64,000 nt of DNA from Delphinapterus leucas (GCF_002288925.2 NW_022098001.1:4364163-4428162), one strand, 5' to 3'; shown: positions 24,261 to 39,130, counted from the stretch's first letter. The notes: generated from the letters alone by a model not told the origin. Translations and numbers: made by a program.

Positions 24261-24449
24261 CGCATATACAGGAGTTACTGCAGTCCTTGTTATTTGAACT
24301 GCAATGCCATCTGCTCTTGTAAGTCGAACAATATCAGGTTACCTTTTGTAGGTTAAAAACTACTGAATATTAGGAATTCATATTGGTCATCATCACAGTA
24401 TGTGATGTGTCTATTATAGTTTCTAGCAACCATTCATCATTTGTTTATC

Positions 24450-24580
24450 TGGTCAACCAATCATTATTTACTCTGTGCTCTTTTTGTACAGGCAGCATGC
24501 CAGACCAAGGATAAAAAGATGACTGAGACATAATCCTTGCCCTCAGTAAATACAGAGTAGATTGGAAAGGCAGGCAATAA
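24450..24580 (+). repeat. Ancient dispersed repeat fragment
   Basis: 'atttactctgtgctcttttt', 'ggcagcatgccagaccaagg' and 'taatccttgccctcagtaaa' resemble the same old repeat family as at 15950 and 51815. Confidence 0.45.
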
Positions 24581-24599
24581 TACCTAACTTTTTACTACT

Positions 24600-26612
<2,013 letters not shown>

Positions 26613-27805
26613 TTAAAAAGTTGAATAATAACTGTACTAATGATTTTATTTTTCCAAATAACTAAATCTCCTAAACCATAATCCAAGTCCTTATTCCCCC
26701 GTCTCATGATATCTTTTTAAGACGACAGAAGCTGTAAAGCTTGACTGCTCTCACTAATCTGAAGGGTAGAATTATTATCAAGAATATTTTTTTTTCTAAA
26801 TGATACTGGATCAGATCTCCAAGATTAGACAGATCTCTTGCAGCTCTGAATTATAAAAAGAATGCAGATGACTTTCATCGCAAAGAGCAGAGTGTTTAGA
26901 AGTGAACTTTAGACACATTGTACTTTACTATCAACAGGATCTCACTATTTCCTGAAACAGACAGGAAAGAATTTAAAGAATCAGGATCCATTTCAAAGCT
27001 CTATCCTGAGCAACATTTATATTAGAGTAGAAATTTATTCTGAATGAATAATGAAATCTACCAACACCCTTTTCTAAGTATGGATATGTAGTCCCACTGA
27101 AACTGAAATAATATTAATGCTAATGACTCACCATACACTGTCTCCAAAAAGACTATAAAAGAGGAATTGGGAATAAATTCAGATGCAGAGCAACTAAAGC
27201 ATGACATTCCTTGCTCTGAAAAGCATAGAAGCAGGGAGACAAGTGCTCTAGTTCTAACAAAATATTTTCAGTGTACATTTTAAATACAAGGCTCAAAAGG
27301 GTCATCATTTTAGGCCGTTTGCAACCCAAATTATTTGTCTTTAACTATGTTAAACATGGCAGGAAATAAACCAGGGAGGAAATAAGTAAGCCTTAGCAAG
27401 ACTGGTGTTTCCCGATGAGTCAGAGTGAATTGGCATTCAGATGTTTATCATTCACCAGCCCAGGTTCTGTATATCAACTATCATGAAACCACAACACAGA
27501 GTACAATACAAGGGTCTCAAGGTAATTTTTGAACTGGATTTTCACCTAGATATGATCCTACCGGAGAGATCTCAGCCCGTTATGGGACATTCCCACATGT
27601 TATGTGCTATCACAAATTTCCCAAACCGGCATTAGCAAGTATCCACTTGAGGAGTTCTATGTAATCTAGCCATTTCAAATCTCTCAGGAATCCGGAAACC
27701 TCGTTTCACTGGCCAAATGACGACACTGATAGCGCATGAGACACAGATCTTCTATTGATACTGCAAAGCCATATTAAAAGCTATGCATAAAATCAATGCT
27801 AACCC

Positions 27806-28014
27806 TTTTTTTTTTTTTTTTTTTGGTACGCGGGCCTCTCACTGTTTTGGCCTCTCCCGTTGCGGAGCACAGGCTCCGGACGCGCAGGCTCAGCGGCCAT
27901 AGCTCACTGGCCCAGCCGCTCCGCGGCATGCGAGATCTTCCCGGACCGGGGCACGAACCCGTGTCCCCTGCATCGGCAGGCGGACTCTCAACCACTGCGC
28001 CACCAGGGAAGCCC
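27806..28014 (-). mobile_element. CHR SINE, minus
   Basis: Full reverse-complemented CHR: poly(T) of about 19, 'ggtacgcgggcctctcactg', B-box complement 'gggcacgaacccgtgtccc' and head complement 'actgcgccaccagggaagcc'. The direct repeat 'ctaaccc' flanks it at 27799-27805 and 28015-28021. It lies 1.2 kb upstream of the ZFPM2 exon and in sense relative to that gene. Confidence 0.95.
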
Positions 28015-28385
28015 CTAACCCATTTTTGACGTATCAATTATATTGTAAGAGGTAAAAACTACCATAAAATATACTACTTAATGGAAAAAATCAACCATGA
28101 CGGACAAATTAAAAATAAGTCTAAAAAAATACGTCAAATATTAAAACAGAGGCGGTAAACCAGATCAACCATAAGAAATACTAGCATACTGATTTTTCAT
28201 ATTCATACTTTAATTCATTTTAAAGTCTTCAATTTTTCAACTATGTATCTTAATATTTGGAAAGTAAAACCATGAAAAACAGTTATCTGAAAGCCCTGGG
28301 GGAAGAAAGTAATTTTATATTATAATTTTTTAAAACAATCTAGACAAAGTGTTATCAAGTTATCCCTCTGGTTATTAGTCTAAGT

Positions 28386-28611
28386 CAGGGGTCCCCAATC
28401 CCCGGGCTGCAGATAGGTACCGCCTGCTGCCTGTTAGGAACCTGGTCACACAGCGGGAGGTGAGTGGTGGGCTAGTGAGCGAAGCTTCATCTGCCACTCC
28501 CCCTCACTTGCATTACCGCTTGAACCATTCCCATCCCCGCCACCCCGGGGAAAAATTGTCTTCCACGAAACTGGTACTTGGTGCCAGAAAGGTTGGGGAC
28601 CGCTGGGCTAA
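28386..28611. mobile_element. Nonautonomous hAT-Charlie (MER1-like) element with TIRs
   Basis: It begins 'caggggtccccaa' and ends 'ttggggaccgctg', imperfect terminal inverted repeats of the hAT-Charlie type. Inside are 'gcctgttaggaacctggtc', 'agcgggaggtgagtggtggg' and 'aaaaattgtcttccacgaaa', typical of MER1. An 8-bp target duplication (gtctaagt at 28378-28385, ggctaagt at 28612-28619, one mismatch) fits hAT transposition. It is far too short for a transposase gene. Confidence 0.9.
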
Positions 28612-28619
28612 GTGACGAT

Positions 28620-29164
28620 TTTGTTTTTCCATTTTCAAAATAGAATTTGAGAACAAGTAAGCTTCTTCAATCTGAAGTGATAGTGGCCCATATCCAATTA
28701 AATCATAGGTCTTAATTATGCATATTTCAGCTCCTTTTACTACTAGAGAAGCAGGTAAGTCCACAGATCAGTGTCAGCAGGTCTCCAAGCAAGCAGAACT
28801 AGTCACGGGAGAGACTCCACCGTTTCGATAAACCTGCGCATGGGGGATTTAGTGGTGTTATTTGTAACATCTGGTCTCCTCTGATCTTAACTAACAGACT
28901 TTAACAACAGGCATCTGGCTCATTCCTACTGTATTCTCTTATTTCATGAGAAAGACATGCATCTTAAATTATTTCATCTTTACACCCAAAGTTCTTAAAC
29001 CCACATGGATTTCTACACAGTAAAGCAGCTTTTACAATTTTCCATAGATAATATGAAAAATAAACATTGATCACAAATTCTTTAGGGAATCTTTACTGTA
29101 AAGTAAAGCAATTGGTTTGCCAGTACCACAGTCTTCCATTAATTTTACAAAGGAACCTGCTGAT
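28620..29164. other. Low-copy interval
   Basis: No exon or repeat is recognised. Confidence 0.5.
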
Positions 29165-29465
29165 CCAGTCTTGTGCTGGGTGCTAGGAATAGGAAGGGGT
29201 CTTTTTCGGTGAAGGATACAGATACATTAAAAAAAAGTTTACTATAAGGCAAACAGTAGCAGGTAGGGAGTGCAAAGTCATGTGTAAATTGTTTTGGGGT
29301 CAATGAAGGGCGAGAAACTCCTGTCCTGTGGCTTCTGGGACGGTATCATATCATGCAGGAAGTGACTTTCAGGCAAGATCTTGAAGGAGAGACAGGAAGC
29401 ATTTGCAATTGCTAGCAATGGCCTGGGCGAAGTCTGAGCAGTGTATAAGAGTGGTATGTACAGGA
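29165..29465 (+). repeat. Ancient dispersed repeat
   Basis: 'gtgctgggtgctaggaatag', 'ggaagtgactttcaggcaag' and 'gatcttgaaggagagacagg' resemble the family at 15950 and 51815. Confidence 0.45.
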
Positions 29466-29814
29466 AATAGTGACTAGTTCTGGGATTCTTTGGTTTCAGT
29501 TCTTATATAAAGTCTTTAGAGCTGTTCTTCATATACAGAAAGCACCAGATAACAGTCACCTGTCATCACTGGAATCACCATTGATACTATTATTATCACT
29601 ACCTATAAGTGGAAGGGCCATAACAGCATATGTGTGTAGAAAAGCAGGTTAGAATCAGATCCTGAAGGACCTTTTCATATCAAGAAAACCTTTCTGTGCT
29701 TAAACCTCTAAGCAGAAGGAAGACAGTAAAGATTTTTTTAATCAGGAAGAATAAGGTTGCTACTATTGCTGCTACTTGTGCAAAATCCCTTACTTATTTA
29801 TTCCTCATATATAT

Positions 29815-29928
29815 TTTCAGACAAAGATATTGCAACTCAAAGATTAAATAATTTCTTTTAGGTCAAATAGCTGGCAGAAGACAGAGCCCATATTTACATT
29901 TAGCTCTGTTTCCAAACACTACCGCTCC
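29815..29928 (-). mobile_element. MIR fragment, minus
   Basis: 'caactcaaagattaaataat' and 'ggtcaaatagctggcagaag' read as reverse-complemented MIR core. It ends near a 'tagggtgaccaaccgtctgg' segment that is itself a different old repeat. Confidence 0.6.
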
Positions 29929-30064
29929 TAGGGTGACCAACCGTCTGGGTTTTCCTGAGACTGAAGGGCTTCCCAGGATGCTGGATTTCAGAGCTAAAAC
30001 TGGAAAATCTTGGGCAAACTCAGATGACTTGTCCACCTCTGCACCTCCTACTATAAAACAGTAT

Positions 30065-30225
30065 TTGTGGTTTACATCTATTGAATACTTGCAAAAAGTT
30101 GGGTGTTAAGTACTTCTCCTGAATTATCGTTTTTGATTTTTACAACTCCAGGAGTTAGGCATTAACATTTTCTCCATTTTGTACATAAGCAAATTAAGAT
30201 TTAGAGGATTTGACTTTGTGGCACA
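30065..30225 (-). mobile_element. MIR SINE, minus
   Basis: 'atctattgaatacttgcaaa', 'ttacaactccaggagttagg', 'tccattttgtacataagcaa' and 'attaagatttagaggattt' match reverse-complemented MIR order. Confidence 0.75.
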
Positions 30226-30857
30226 AATAAAACTAGTTATTTAATATCTTTCCTTAATGGTAAGTTAGGCATTATACCTTTTAAAACTTTGGCAAACATT
30301 TATTATGCCTGGGCCCCGGTAGAATCTGACTTTTCAAGAAACAGAATTGAAAGGAAAACAATTTCTTTGACTCCAAATCAATAAGGCAAAAGCAAAAATG
30401 TAGCAAAGACTTGGTGAAAGCTATACCCAAGCTGTAAAGTAGATAAAAAAATCTCAAGGGACCAGTTATTACAGTTTTGAGGAGGTAAGTCAATTTCTTT
30501 CTGAAGAAGTCAACTTTTGTAGAGATTGACTGCCTTCAAAGAAGATTACCAAGTGTGAGAAGGAAGGAGTTAGCCAGGATTATATGAAATCTACACTCCA
30601 GCAAAATCCATGAATAGAAAATAACAATAATATCCACTTTGATCATTAGGTTTACTTTCCCATGTCTCTCTCCATCATAAGGATTCAACCGAGTCTAGAA
30701 TGTTAAGAGCCAGAAGCAACTTTAAAGTTCAGTGCGTTTAATTCACTAATTTGACAAATGAAGAAAGTAAGGCCAAAACGTTTATCTAGCATCCTACAGA
30801 GGAACATGCAGTTCGTACAACATGTTGGGAAAAGAGAATGGATGTAAAAGGTATGGT
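30226..30857. other. Low-copy interval
   Basis: No exon or confident repeat is seen. Confidence 0.5.
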
Positions 30858-31440
30858 AGGCAGAAAAATGGTCCCCCCAAAATATCCACACCGTAACCCC
30901 TTGGAATCTGTGACTATGTTATTTTACTTGGTAAAAGGGGATTTGAAGAACATGCTTAAGGTTTAGGGCTACGACATGGTGAAAGGAGCCTAGATTATCC
31001 ACATGGGCCCAATCTAAGCACGAGTTCCTAAAAGTAGAAGGGAAAGGCGAAACAGTAGGGCAAAGAAATTTGACATGAAATGGATTCCACCTGCCTTTGC
31101 TGCCTTTGAAGATGGCACACTGCAGCCATGAAGTGAGTGTGCTGGGCTCTAGAAACTGGGAATGGGCCTCAGTTACAGGAAGTGAGGAAAACAGGGATTT
31201 CAGTTCTGCAACCTCAAGGAACTAAATTCTGCCAATAACTTGAATAAACAGGAAATAGATTCTCCCCTACATCCTCTAGAAAGGAATCCTCTAGCAGGAA
31301 TCCTGCTGACAAATTGATTTTAGTCTGGTGGTACCCACACTAGACTTCTGATGTATAGAGCTTTAATAGAATACATGTGTTGTTTTAAGCCACCAAGTTT
31401 TTGGCCTTGTGTTTTGGTGGCAATAGAAAACTAATACAAA
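30858..31440 (+). mobile_element. Solo LTR remnant, MaLR/ERVL-like
   Basis: 'aaaatatccacaccgtaacc', 'gaatctgtgactatgttatt', 'tagattatccacatgggccc', 'tagattctcccctacatcct', 'tgttttaagccaccaagttt' and 'ggcaatagaaaactaatac' follow one long mammalian LTR consensus across about 580 bp. No internal retroviral reading frame is attached. The exact subfamily is not assigned. Confidence 0.75.
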
Positions 31441-31689
31441 AAACATTCAGATTTACTGACTTACAGTTTAAAAAATGACTTAATTTCCTTATCAAATGTG
31501 CTCAGAAGCGAAACAACTTTCCCTCATTGGAATAACACCAAATATACATTGTTATTCCACAATCATCAGATATACTTAATGTTCTTGCCTTAAAGTAGGA
31601 GAAAATACACAGCGGTGACTAACAATTCCTGCCTCTATAACTGGGTATTTAAAACATTTTATGATTCACTATTAACCTCACAGTTGAAG

Positions 31690-31932
31690 TGTGGCAGAAA
31701 GGACATTACTGACTCCTTGGAGCCGGATGATCTAGGCTGGAATCCCGATATGTGCTACTGGCAGGCTCTGAGACTGGAAAATCACTTAAACTTGAGGATT
31801 CTGAACTTCAGGATACACATCTGTAAAATGGGGATAATGATTTCTACCTCAAGGCTGTCTTATGAAGCGACCAGCACAGTGTTTCGTACGCCACAGATGC
31901 ACTTCAAACGTTTGCTGAATACCTACATGAAT
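31690..31932 (+). mobile_element. MIR SINE, nearly full length
   Basis: 'gactccttggagccggatga', 'tctgtaaaatggggataatg', 'taccagcacagtg'-like text ('gaccagcacagtgtttcg') and a 'tgctgaatacctacatgaat' end match MIR over almost its whole length. Confidence 0.85.
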
Positions 31933-32039
31933 AAATGAATTAAAACTGTGCAAAGAGCATTTCTGGAATCCCTATTTCTCAGGCACTGGTAACGTTTGTA
32001 GGGATTAGAAGTCAAGACAAAAACTCTTTATGACCCAGT

Positions 32040-32345
32040 TTAAAGATGGTGGTAGTCATTAATGCTATTGATCAATTATTTCCAACTCTCCACTTTCCTG
32101 GTGTCTTTCAAAGTTAGGTATGGGAATATGACATCACTTCACCGATGAAACTGAATAAGAAGTAACTCGCGTCACTTTTACACAGAAGCTGTAAGACCAA
32201 TGGACGCACCATCTTTCCTTGTGTTTGCTGAATTGACCGTCAAGCATGGGAAGGAGGAAGACCTCCTAACTACAGTGGCCATGTAGCATGAGAAAGAAAG
32301 AGACTGTTTTAATGTAAAAAACTGTTACAATATTAGGGTTGCTTA
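32040..32345 (+). mobile_element. LTR-like remnant, family uncertain
   Basis: 'aggtatgggaatatgacatc', 'taagaagtaactcgcgtcac' and 'gttacaatattagggttgct' echo a common mammalian LTR ('gtggccatgtgactgag ... agaagtgatgtgtgtcac ... agggttgtttgttac'). It is weak. Confidence 0.4.
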
Positions 32346-34248
32346 CAACCTCAGCAAAACCTAGCTCATCCTCACTTATACAAAGGTTTTCTTTGTTTTC
32401 GTTGGTTTGTTTGTTTTTCTGTATTGAAATAGCCCATGGGTTTTTACAGGTTAAAGTTTGTACTTTATATCTAGGCAGTCTCGTTCAGTCATAAATCAAT
32501 TCAAGGTATATAACAGGAGCCTGAATTTCAGTTAAGTTGGAATGTTTTAAAAAGAAATAGTGTGCGCTTTTGAGGCTCCCCATTGTAAGTTTAAAAAAAC
32601 CTGCACTCCTGGACACTGTTTGAACCCAGAGTTTCACGCTTAGTCTACAACCAGACAAACTTGACAAGGACAAAATGGGTCAAAAGTGTCATTTCTTAGG
32701 AATAATTAGAATCATCTAATGTGGATAAAAGAGGTCAAACTAGCATCCACTTCTCACTAACCTCTGGAGTTACTGGAGCGACAAAGGAGGGAGCCTTCAG
32801 TAAATGTTTACACTCAAGCCAAAAGGTTACTGGGGCTAAAAGCAGGCAGCCCAAAGGCAAAGAATAGAGGGTAGTTCCAACCCAAGGGGCTGGTGACATA
32901 ATGCTGTCTTAGGGATTCCAAATCTTGCTGGAAATATTTGTTGAACATTTCCAAACTGAAGCTTACTTACAAAGAGCTAGAAGTCTTAGGAAAATCTGAC
33001 CTATGAAAGAGCCTGACATTACAGTCTTTAAAAGAAACAAAAAAACACCCAGAAGTGGCATTTGATGGAAACATTGGCCTCCACTGACTTTACTTTGGAA
33101 ACATAACAAAATTTCATGAGAGAATCTCAAGCCAGTGCCATGAGACATACTTTGACACTGCTGAAAATTCTCCTGGTGTGTTGCTTCCATAACTTGGTAA
33201 TAGGTGAAACGGGTTGGGCCTGTTTGACAAAATTCATAGCTGTTTTAACAATTCATAGCTGTTTCTGTTCTCTCAGCTATAAAAACGTATCTGATATTAG
33301 GCATTGAAGAATTTCCAAATTACTGTAGACATTAGATTAATATAATTAGTACCAGAAAAACACACATGTATATATATCACTGGCCCTTAGCAATGAGATG
33401 CCACCACCACTGCCACTCTCTCCCAGCTGAATTATTCTCTACATCTAAATGGAAAAAAAAATGATACTGTATGTGATTTGACCTTGTACTACCACAGGGA
33501 AAAGTTTACACAGTAAAAGTTTCAGTTAATGTATCCACGCAGTTCTCCACACTGGAATTAAATTCAAATTCAATCTGACAATCGTGAAAACATTGCATCC
33601 TTGTCCTTTTAACTGTGTGAAGTCTCTAGTGGCAGTGAGCTTGAATTTAAAAATTCCCTTCACCAACAGCCTGTTCTATGGAGGCATAATAACTTATTAT
33701 TTTGGACTACCTGGAGTGGGGAGAAATGTTAAGTGATAATTTAAGGCTCTCCATAATTGTATTTTCAGTAATTCTGGGCATGGCATATAGCCTCAACATT
33801 ACTGATTTGACTAGAGCTATAAAACTTTTAGTATGATGATTTCCACCTAATAAAACTGTGCTTTTTACTAAATATCCTTTAAAAAGTTATTCAGGACACC
33901 GCATGAATGTTTGAGCTTGATGCTACCAAGGTAAAGAATTTTTTTTCTTTCAGGAAATAAGAATATCACTTTAAACTACACAAACAGAATCACTGTACTC
34001 CATGTGGTACCAAAGGGTTCAAGTTATTTGTGTGGTGATATAGAACAAGCTTCTCAGCTATAACACCTGAATATTCTTCATGACTAATTAATGCCAGACA
34101 TCAGTCAATATGACTATGTATGTCATGCGTTTCCATTAAAATCATATGCTTCCATTTAAAATAGAATAAAATGGCCACTGAGCTACAATGGGATGTCCCT
34201 TGAGTGAGAAATGCAGTCTTCCTTTTTTTTTCTTTGTCTGAAAACAAG

Positions 34249-34250
<2 letters not shown>
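32346..34250. other. Low-copy interval with possible conserved block at 33500-33800
   Basis: No exon is seen. A 15-bp direct repeat 'aattcatagctgttt' lies at about 33233-33247 and again at 33251-33265. The stretch at 33550-33800 ('ctaatctgac'-like AT-rich words, 'ggaggcataataacttatta') is repeat-free and resembles intronic conserved noncoding sequence, but this is only an impression. Confidence 0.4.

Positions 34251-34282
<32 letters not shown>
34251..34282. repeat. (GT)n microsatellite
   Basis: 16 uninterrupted GT units. Confidence 0.95.
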
Positions 34283-34283
<1 letters not shown>

Positions 34284-35499
34284 GTAGAAACAGATTTAAA
34301 CAAGTAACTTTAAGAATTTTCAAACTCATACCAAGTATCTTAACTACAGTTACTGTTTAAGAAACAACAAAACAACTTAGTAAAAGATTATCTAACTTGC
34401 ATTGCTTGAAAAAATGCTAGACACATTTTCAAACTCAAGCTCAAAGAAATTAAGAATACCTTCAATTAGAAAATATATGGAAAGTCTAAATGGGAAGGAC
34501 ATCAGTTCTGTGCTATTATAAGAACCACTACACTATACCATTAGGCACAGAACAGATTTATGAATGGAAATCCTAGGAAGGTTTCATTAGAATAGTGTTT
34601 TTCTTGAGCACAGTTCTACAAAATATCATTTGAGGACAGCACAAGAGTGAAATTCCAGAGAACTTCAGCTAACAAATGTCTTCAAGTTCACTGTGGTATG
34701 TGGGATCTCAAACACGATAAGAGACTTTTCAAAAAACAAAATGAGTGTGAAATAAAATGATAGAATTCTTGGCTACTATATCCACACTCCTTATGTCAAA
34801 GCCAGTTTTATCTCTATGAACCAAAAATTTAAATAATCATTATCTCTGAGGTATATTTGCTTTTAGTTCTCAAAATGGTTGAAACACGTTATCTTAACAT
34901 GAGTCACTGCTTAAATGTAGAAATCTTAGTATAAGAAATAATGATCTTTTAGGAAAGGGAACACAAATAGTTCCACATATACAGGTCATTAAAACAATCT
35001 CTTAACTTCCAAATAAAAAATTCATTTCATGATATTTAGAATAATATAAAATCATTATTTAAGAGTACTCATACTAAAGATATAGATATTTCATTTTTCA
35101 AATGGGAAAAAATCTTTAAATGAGTAATAAACATCTCAGTTATCCAGATATTTATTATACTTTCATTTTCAAAAAAAGAATAGACTCATTTCTCTTTCCC
35201 TTTTGCCAACTTCACTCCCACAGTCTCATCTGTTCTCCACATACATTTGGCTCCAAAGAGGAGCTACTCCCTCCAAGCTGGCAGCCATTAACTTCAACCT
35301 TTTATTTTATACGGCTCTGAAAGTCACAGAGTGCTTAAGGAGTGTTGTTTTGCTCCTGGCAGAATTTCTGGGCTTGCACTTAGTGCAATGTGCAGAAGAG
35401 TGTCAGCGCTGAAACCTTGGGAAGGGAAAAGTAAATTGCTCTAGAGTAGCCCTCCTCACATGAGGTTGTCACAGAAACCTGGGCAGGGTTCAGGGATCT
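34283..35499. other. Low-copy AT-rich interval
   Basis: No exon, RNA gene or confident repeat is seen. Confidence 0.5.
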
Positions 35500-35640
35500 G
35501 GAAAGCCGAGGTCCCAGCTGGGTGACCTGGGGCCAATCACTTAACCTCTCCACGTCTCATCTCCCTCTTCTGTAAGATGATCTCATACGTCCCTACAGCT
35601 TGACAATAATATCATTATAAGCCTTCCTACTACAGAATTT
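35500..35640 (+). mobile_element. MIR fragment
   Basis: 'gtgacctggggccaatcact', 'taacctctccacgtctcatc' and 'cttctgtaagatgatctcat' are the MIR core. Confidence 0.75.
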
Positions 35641-37269
35641 CTGTCAAGTCTAAACTCAAATCTCAAGTGTGGAGGAGACAATAAATATGAAAATTCAACA
35701 CACTGGGTTTATACTTAACTTCAGGAAATGCTCCTCTTTTTATTGGTGAGGCAGTAAATGAAGCCATTCTAATTTATTTTATTTGGGTATTTTAATACCA
35801 AAGAAAATGGTGTGGACAGAGAAAGCGGTGTGGTCAAAATAAAAATGTTTGTATAAAGAATCTAGAGAGTATGCAATAGATATATAGACACATTCAACTA
35901 TCAATGGCCTATTTACATTAAAAGGTGGTAAATTCTATTCAGTAGTCTCTTTCTGAGAATTACCAAAAGGCATTCTGTGGAAGAGAGAGAAAGCTCTATC
36001 CTGCACAAAGTCATCCTCAGATACTGAGATACGTGCGTTCGCCACACTTTAATCCACTGCAATCTTCCAGCCACCTTTTAGACTGTCTCATTATTATTGT
36101 TTTAGCCAATCTTAAGGCAAAAAAAACAAAAAAAAGGCATTCTTTATATTAAGAATATAATAAAATTAAAAATATATATATAAAGGTTTCTTTCTCCTTT
36201 AATTGCATGCTGCTTTCACGATTTGCACCCTTATTTCACTCTATGACCATAAATTATTAAGAACTCACCTATGTTTTTAACTTAAAATTATACCTGATAT
36301 TCTGAGATTTGAAAGTGATGGAAAGGGTCTATGGCAAGACTGGAAGAATAAGAACAAGGAACATTTCCCCCTCCAAAGAGGAAAAGAAAAAGATGAAATT
36401 GTTGAACTATACACTAAGCGCTGTGATAAATATAGTACCCTTTGGGAAGGCAGATTTTTATGAGACAAGTTATTGAAAGTTGGGTGCAAAAAATTAAAAG
36501 CTTGGCAAACTAGCTGGCAGAAGTGTGAAGGTGCTACTGAGTCAAATCGAACAAAGCTTATCTAATCTGTGAGACTCTTTAATGACACAAATATTACAAA
36601 CACTTAAATGAAGTATCTAAAGTAAGACTCTGACCATGAGAGTGGATTTCAGTATTTGTTTTTTACAAATCAACAGATGCAGAAGGACTATACTACTTCC
36701 CCTCTTTCAGAGAATAAAAGTCAAGTGCTCACCACTAGGGGTTGGCCCTCCATTCTGGAATCAGCTGCCTTGCTTTCCATGGGAGACAAACAATGAGAAG
36801 AGAACTCCAACCAATGAAACAGATTCAGCTCTATATGCTCTCAATCCAGGGGACCTTTGTTCAGTAAGAAGTCATTATGGGGCAACTAAAGGAGCATGCA
36901 ATGAAGTCAGAAACAAATGAGATAGACCTTCATTAATACTGCCCCTGGACACATTTCTCAAACCATGCTCTTTATAAAAGGAGTAGAAATGTGAATAAAA
37001 GCATAAACGTGCATGCTTTGAGAACAAACACCAGGATAAATTCTGCATTTAGTTGTGTGTGAATGATATTAAAGCTTGCAACAAAGTTGGCTTACATTGT
37101 TCAGATATGTTTTTTGCCACATAAATGATATAACGTTATGTATAAACGTATTCCAATTATTAATAACTGATCAGCATTAATAAAAATCTCTCTCTGCACC
37201 ATTTCTATTCTGAGAGACTTACTTAGGTTATTCTGCTTTTAAAATAATCACTTTATACTTTATTAGAAA
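35641..37269. other. Low-copy interval
   Basis: A short (TA)n tract lies at about 36171-36182. Otherwise no exon or repeat is recognised. Confidence 0.5.
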
Positions 37270-37395
37270 TTAAGTATATTCATTATTCATTCAATAAACA
37301 GTTAATAAATATCTATTATTTATAGAGAAAACTCTAAGAATAAAGAGATAAAACGATGAGTTTCATTTCCTCTAGATGCTCACAATGCATCAATA
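37270..37395 (+). repeat. Ancient dispersed repeat fragment
   Basis: 'attcattcaataaacagtta', 'ataaatatctattatttata' and 'tcctctagatgctcacaatg' resemble the 'attcattcaacaaatattta' repeat family. Confidence 0.45.
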
Positions 37396-37984
37396 TTAAA
37401 AATATCTAAATGATATACACACAGATTACTTAAATCAATATTAATAATCAAGCTCATTATATTTTAAGTATATTCCTCATACATGTGGAAATTGCAATGC
37501 GTATTTGATGGTCCATGACCACACAGAAGCATAGCAATAGATGAGAAGTGGTTAACAGACACATATTAAGGGATCTTCATGAGAATTTAGGATTATACCT
37601 TAATTTTAAAGTTGATAAACACTAAAGCTTTCTCCAATATGGATGGAAAGTCTATCAAGTATGGCATATGTTTTAAAAAATTACATCTAAAACCTAATCA
37701 TAAAGTCTTTTACATACATATTTAGGATTAAGCCATGCACTTCCATTTCTATCAAACATCAGTTTACTATACACACATTGAATTATTATTACTGCTAAAG
37801 TATATCATGCACATATACTGAAAAGATATATTGAAAAATATTTCAAAATTTGAAATATTTGGGGGAAGGTAGCCAAGATAAATTATCTATATACTATTTT
37901 AAGTGTTTACTCATTATCTTGCTTAATACATTTGATGAGTATTAAGTAAACCATCTCTTAATGGTTTAAAAACTTGTATTTTGG

Positions 37985-38175
37985 TGCCAGCTGATTGAGT
38001 TCAAATTGCATCTCCAACACCTAGTAGCTGTACGATCTTGGGCAAATTACTTAACTCCTGTGTCTCAGTTTCTTCATCTCTAAAATAAGTATAATAAAAG
38101 TATTTATGTTATCGATTATTTTGGGGATGAAATGAGTTAATGTATGTAACGGGCTTAAGGAAGTACTGGTATGTT
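37985..38175 (+). mobile_element. MIR SINE
   Basis: 'ttgggcaaattacttaactc', 'tgtctcagtttcttcatctc' and 'gatgaaatgagttaatgtat' are clear MIR core and 3' motifs. Confidence 0.9.
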
Positions 38176-38319
38176 ATTCTATGCAAGTGTTTGGCTAATG
38201 TTTCTAATACTGCTAAAGAAATATGTTTCCACAGAAATGCACAATTCCCAGTAAAACAAGAATTTTGGCTGGGTGGAAAAGTGACACATTGCCCTAATGT
38301 ATGATTTGTAACATTTTGT

Positions 38320-38485
38320 TAGGCATTAACTATGTGCTCAAATTCTAGGTGTTAACATTAATTTATAAATTAATTTTTCACAACAATTTTATGAGAAAGA
38401 TATCATTATGACCGTTTTGTATAAGCAAGCTGAGACCCTAAAATGTTAAACCACTTTTTCAAATTCACACGGCTCAAAACTGCCT
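38320..38485 (-). mobile_element. MIR SINE, minus
   Basis: 'ttaggcattaactatgtgct', 'cacaacaattttatgagaaa' and 'ccactttttcaaattcacac' match reverse-complemented MIR. Confidence 0.75.
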
Positions 38486-38589
38486 TAATCATAAACTGCC
38501 TTCCATTTTCCTCTTAGCAAATCTATAAGAAATTCAATTCTTTCCATGGTGTTAAAGCAATAAGAATCTTCTTAGGAATTGTGTTAAAT

Positions 38590-38800
38590 ATCAATTCTTC
38601 ATACCCATGAAAGCTAGTTTAAATGATCTTCCATGAGTCAGCGGTTAGCAGTTTCTGTTTTACATTATGCATGATTCCTAGCTGCACTTTGTATAAACTA
38701 ATTGCATGGTGCCTCGTTAATAATCTTCAGAGTTTTTTGAGCTGTGAAATTTATAGCTTTGTAGTGAATTATTTCTCACATTTGCACAGTTTGGGGTCTT
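38590..38800. promoter_or_regulatory. Candidate conserved noncoding block with POU/homeodomain words
   Basis: Repeat-free sequence with octamer-like 'acattatgcatgattcc', 'actaattgcatggtg', 'cgttaataatc' and an AP-1-like 'catgagtcagc'. The density of TAAT/ATGCAT words is typical of developmental enhancers, but no conservation data are available. Confidence 0.35.
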
Positions 38801-38927
38801 GAAAGTCTAGTTGAGATACTAAATACCACTATCAGGCATCGAGTAGGTAAAAGGGGAATAGAATTTAACATAGTGTAGTTAGGATATAAAAAAGAGTGAA
38901 AAGCAGGTAATACTTTTCAATATTCTT

Positions 38928-39130
38928 TTTTTTTTTTTTTTTTGTGGTACACGGGCCTCTCACTATTGTGGCCTCTCCCATTGTGGAGGCTCCGGACGCG
39001 CAGGCTCAGCGGCCATGGCTCACGGGCCCAGCCGCTCCGCGGCATGTGGGATCTTCCCGGACCGGGGCACGAACCCGTGTCCCCTGCATCGGCAGGCGGA
39101 CTCTCAACCACTGCGCCACCAGGGAAGCCC
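38928..39130 (-). mobile_element. CHR SINE, minus, with internal deletion
   Basis: Reverse-complemented CHR with poly(T) tail and 15-bp perfect target duplications 'cttttcaatattctt' at 38913-38927 and 39131-39145. It lacks the short segment carrying 'gcacag' before 'gctccggacgcgcaggct', which the other copies keep. Together with the next CHR copy it forms a head-to-head inverted pair. Confidence 0.96.
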
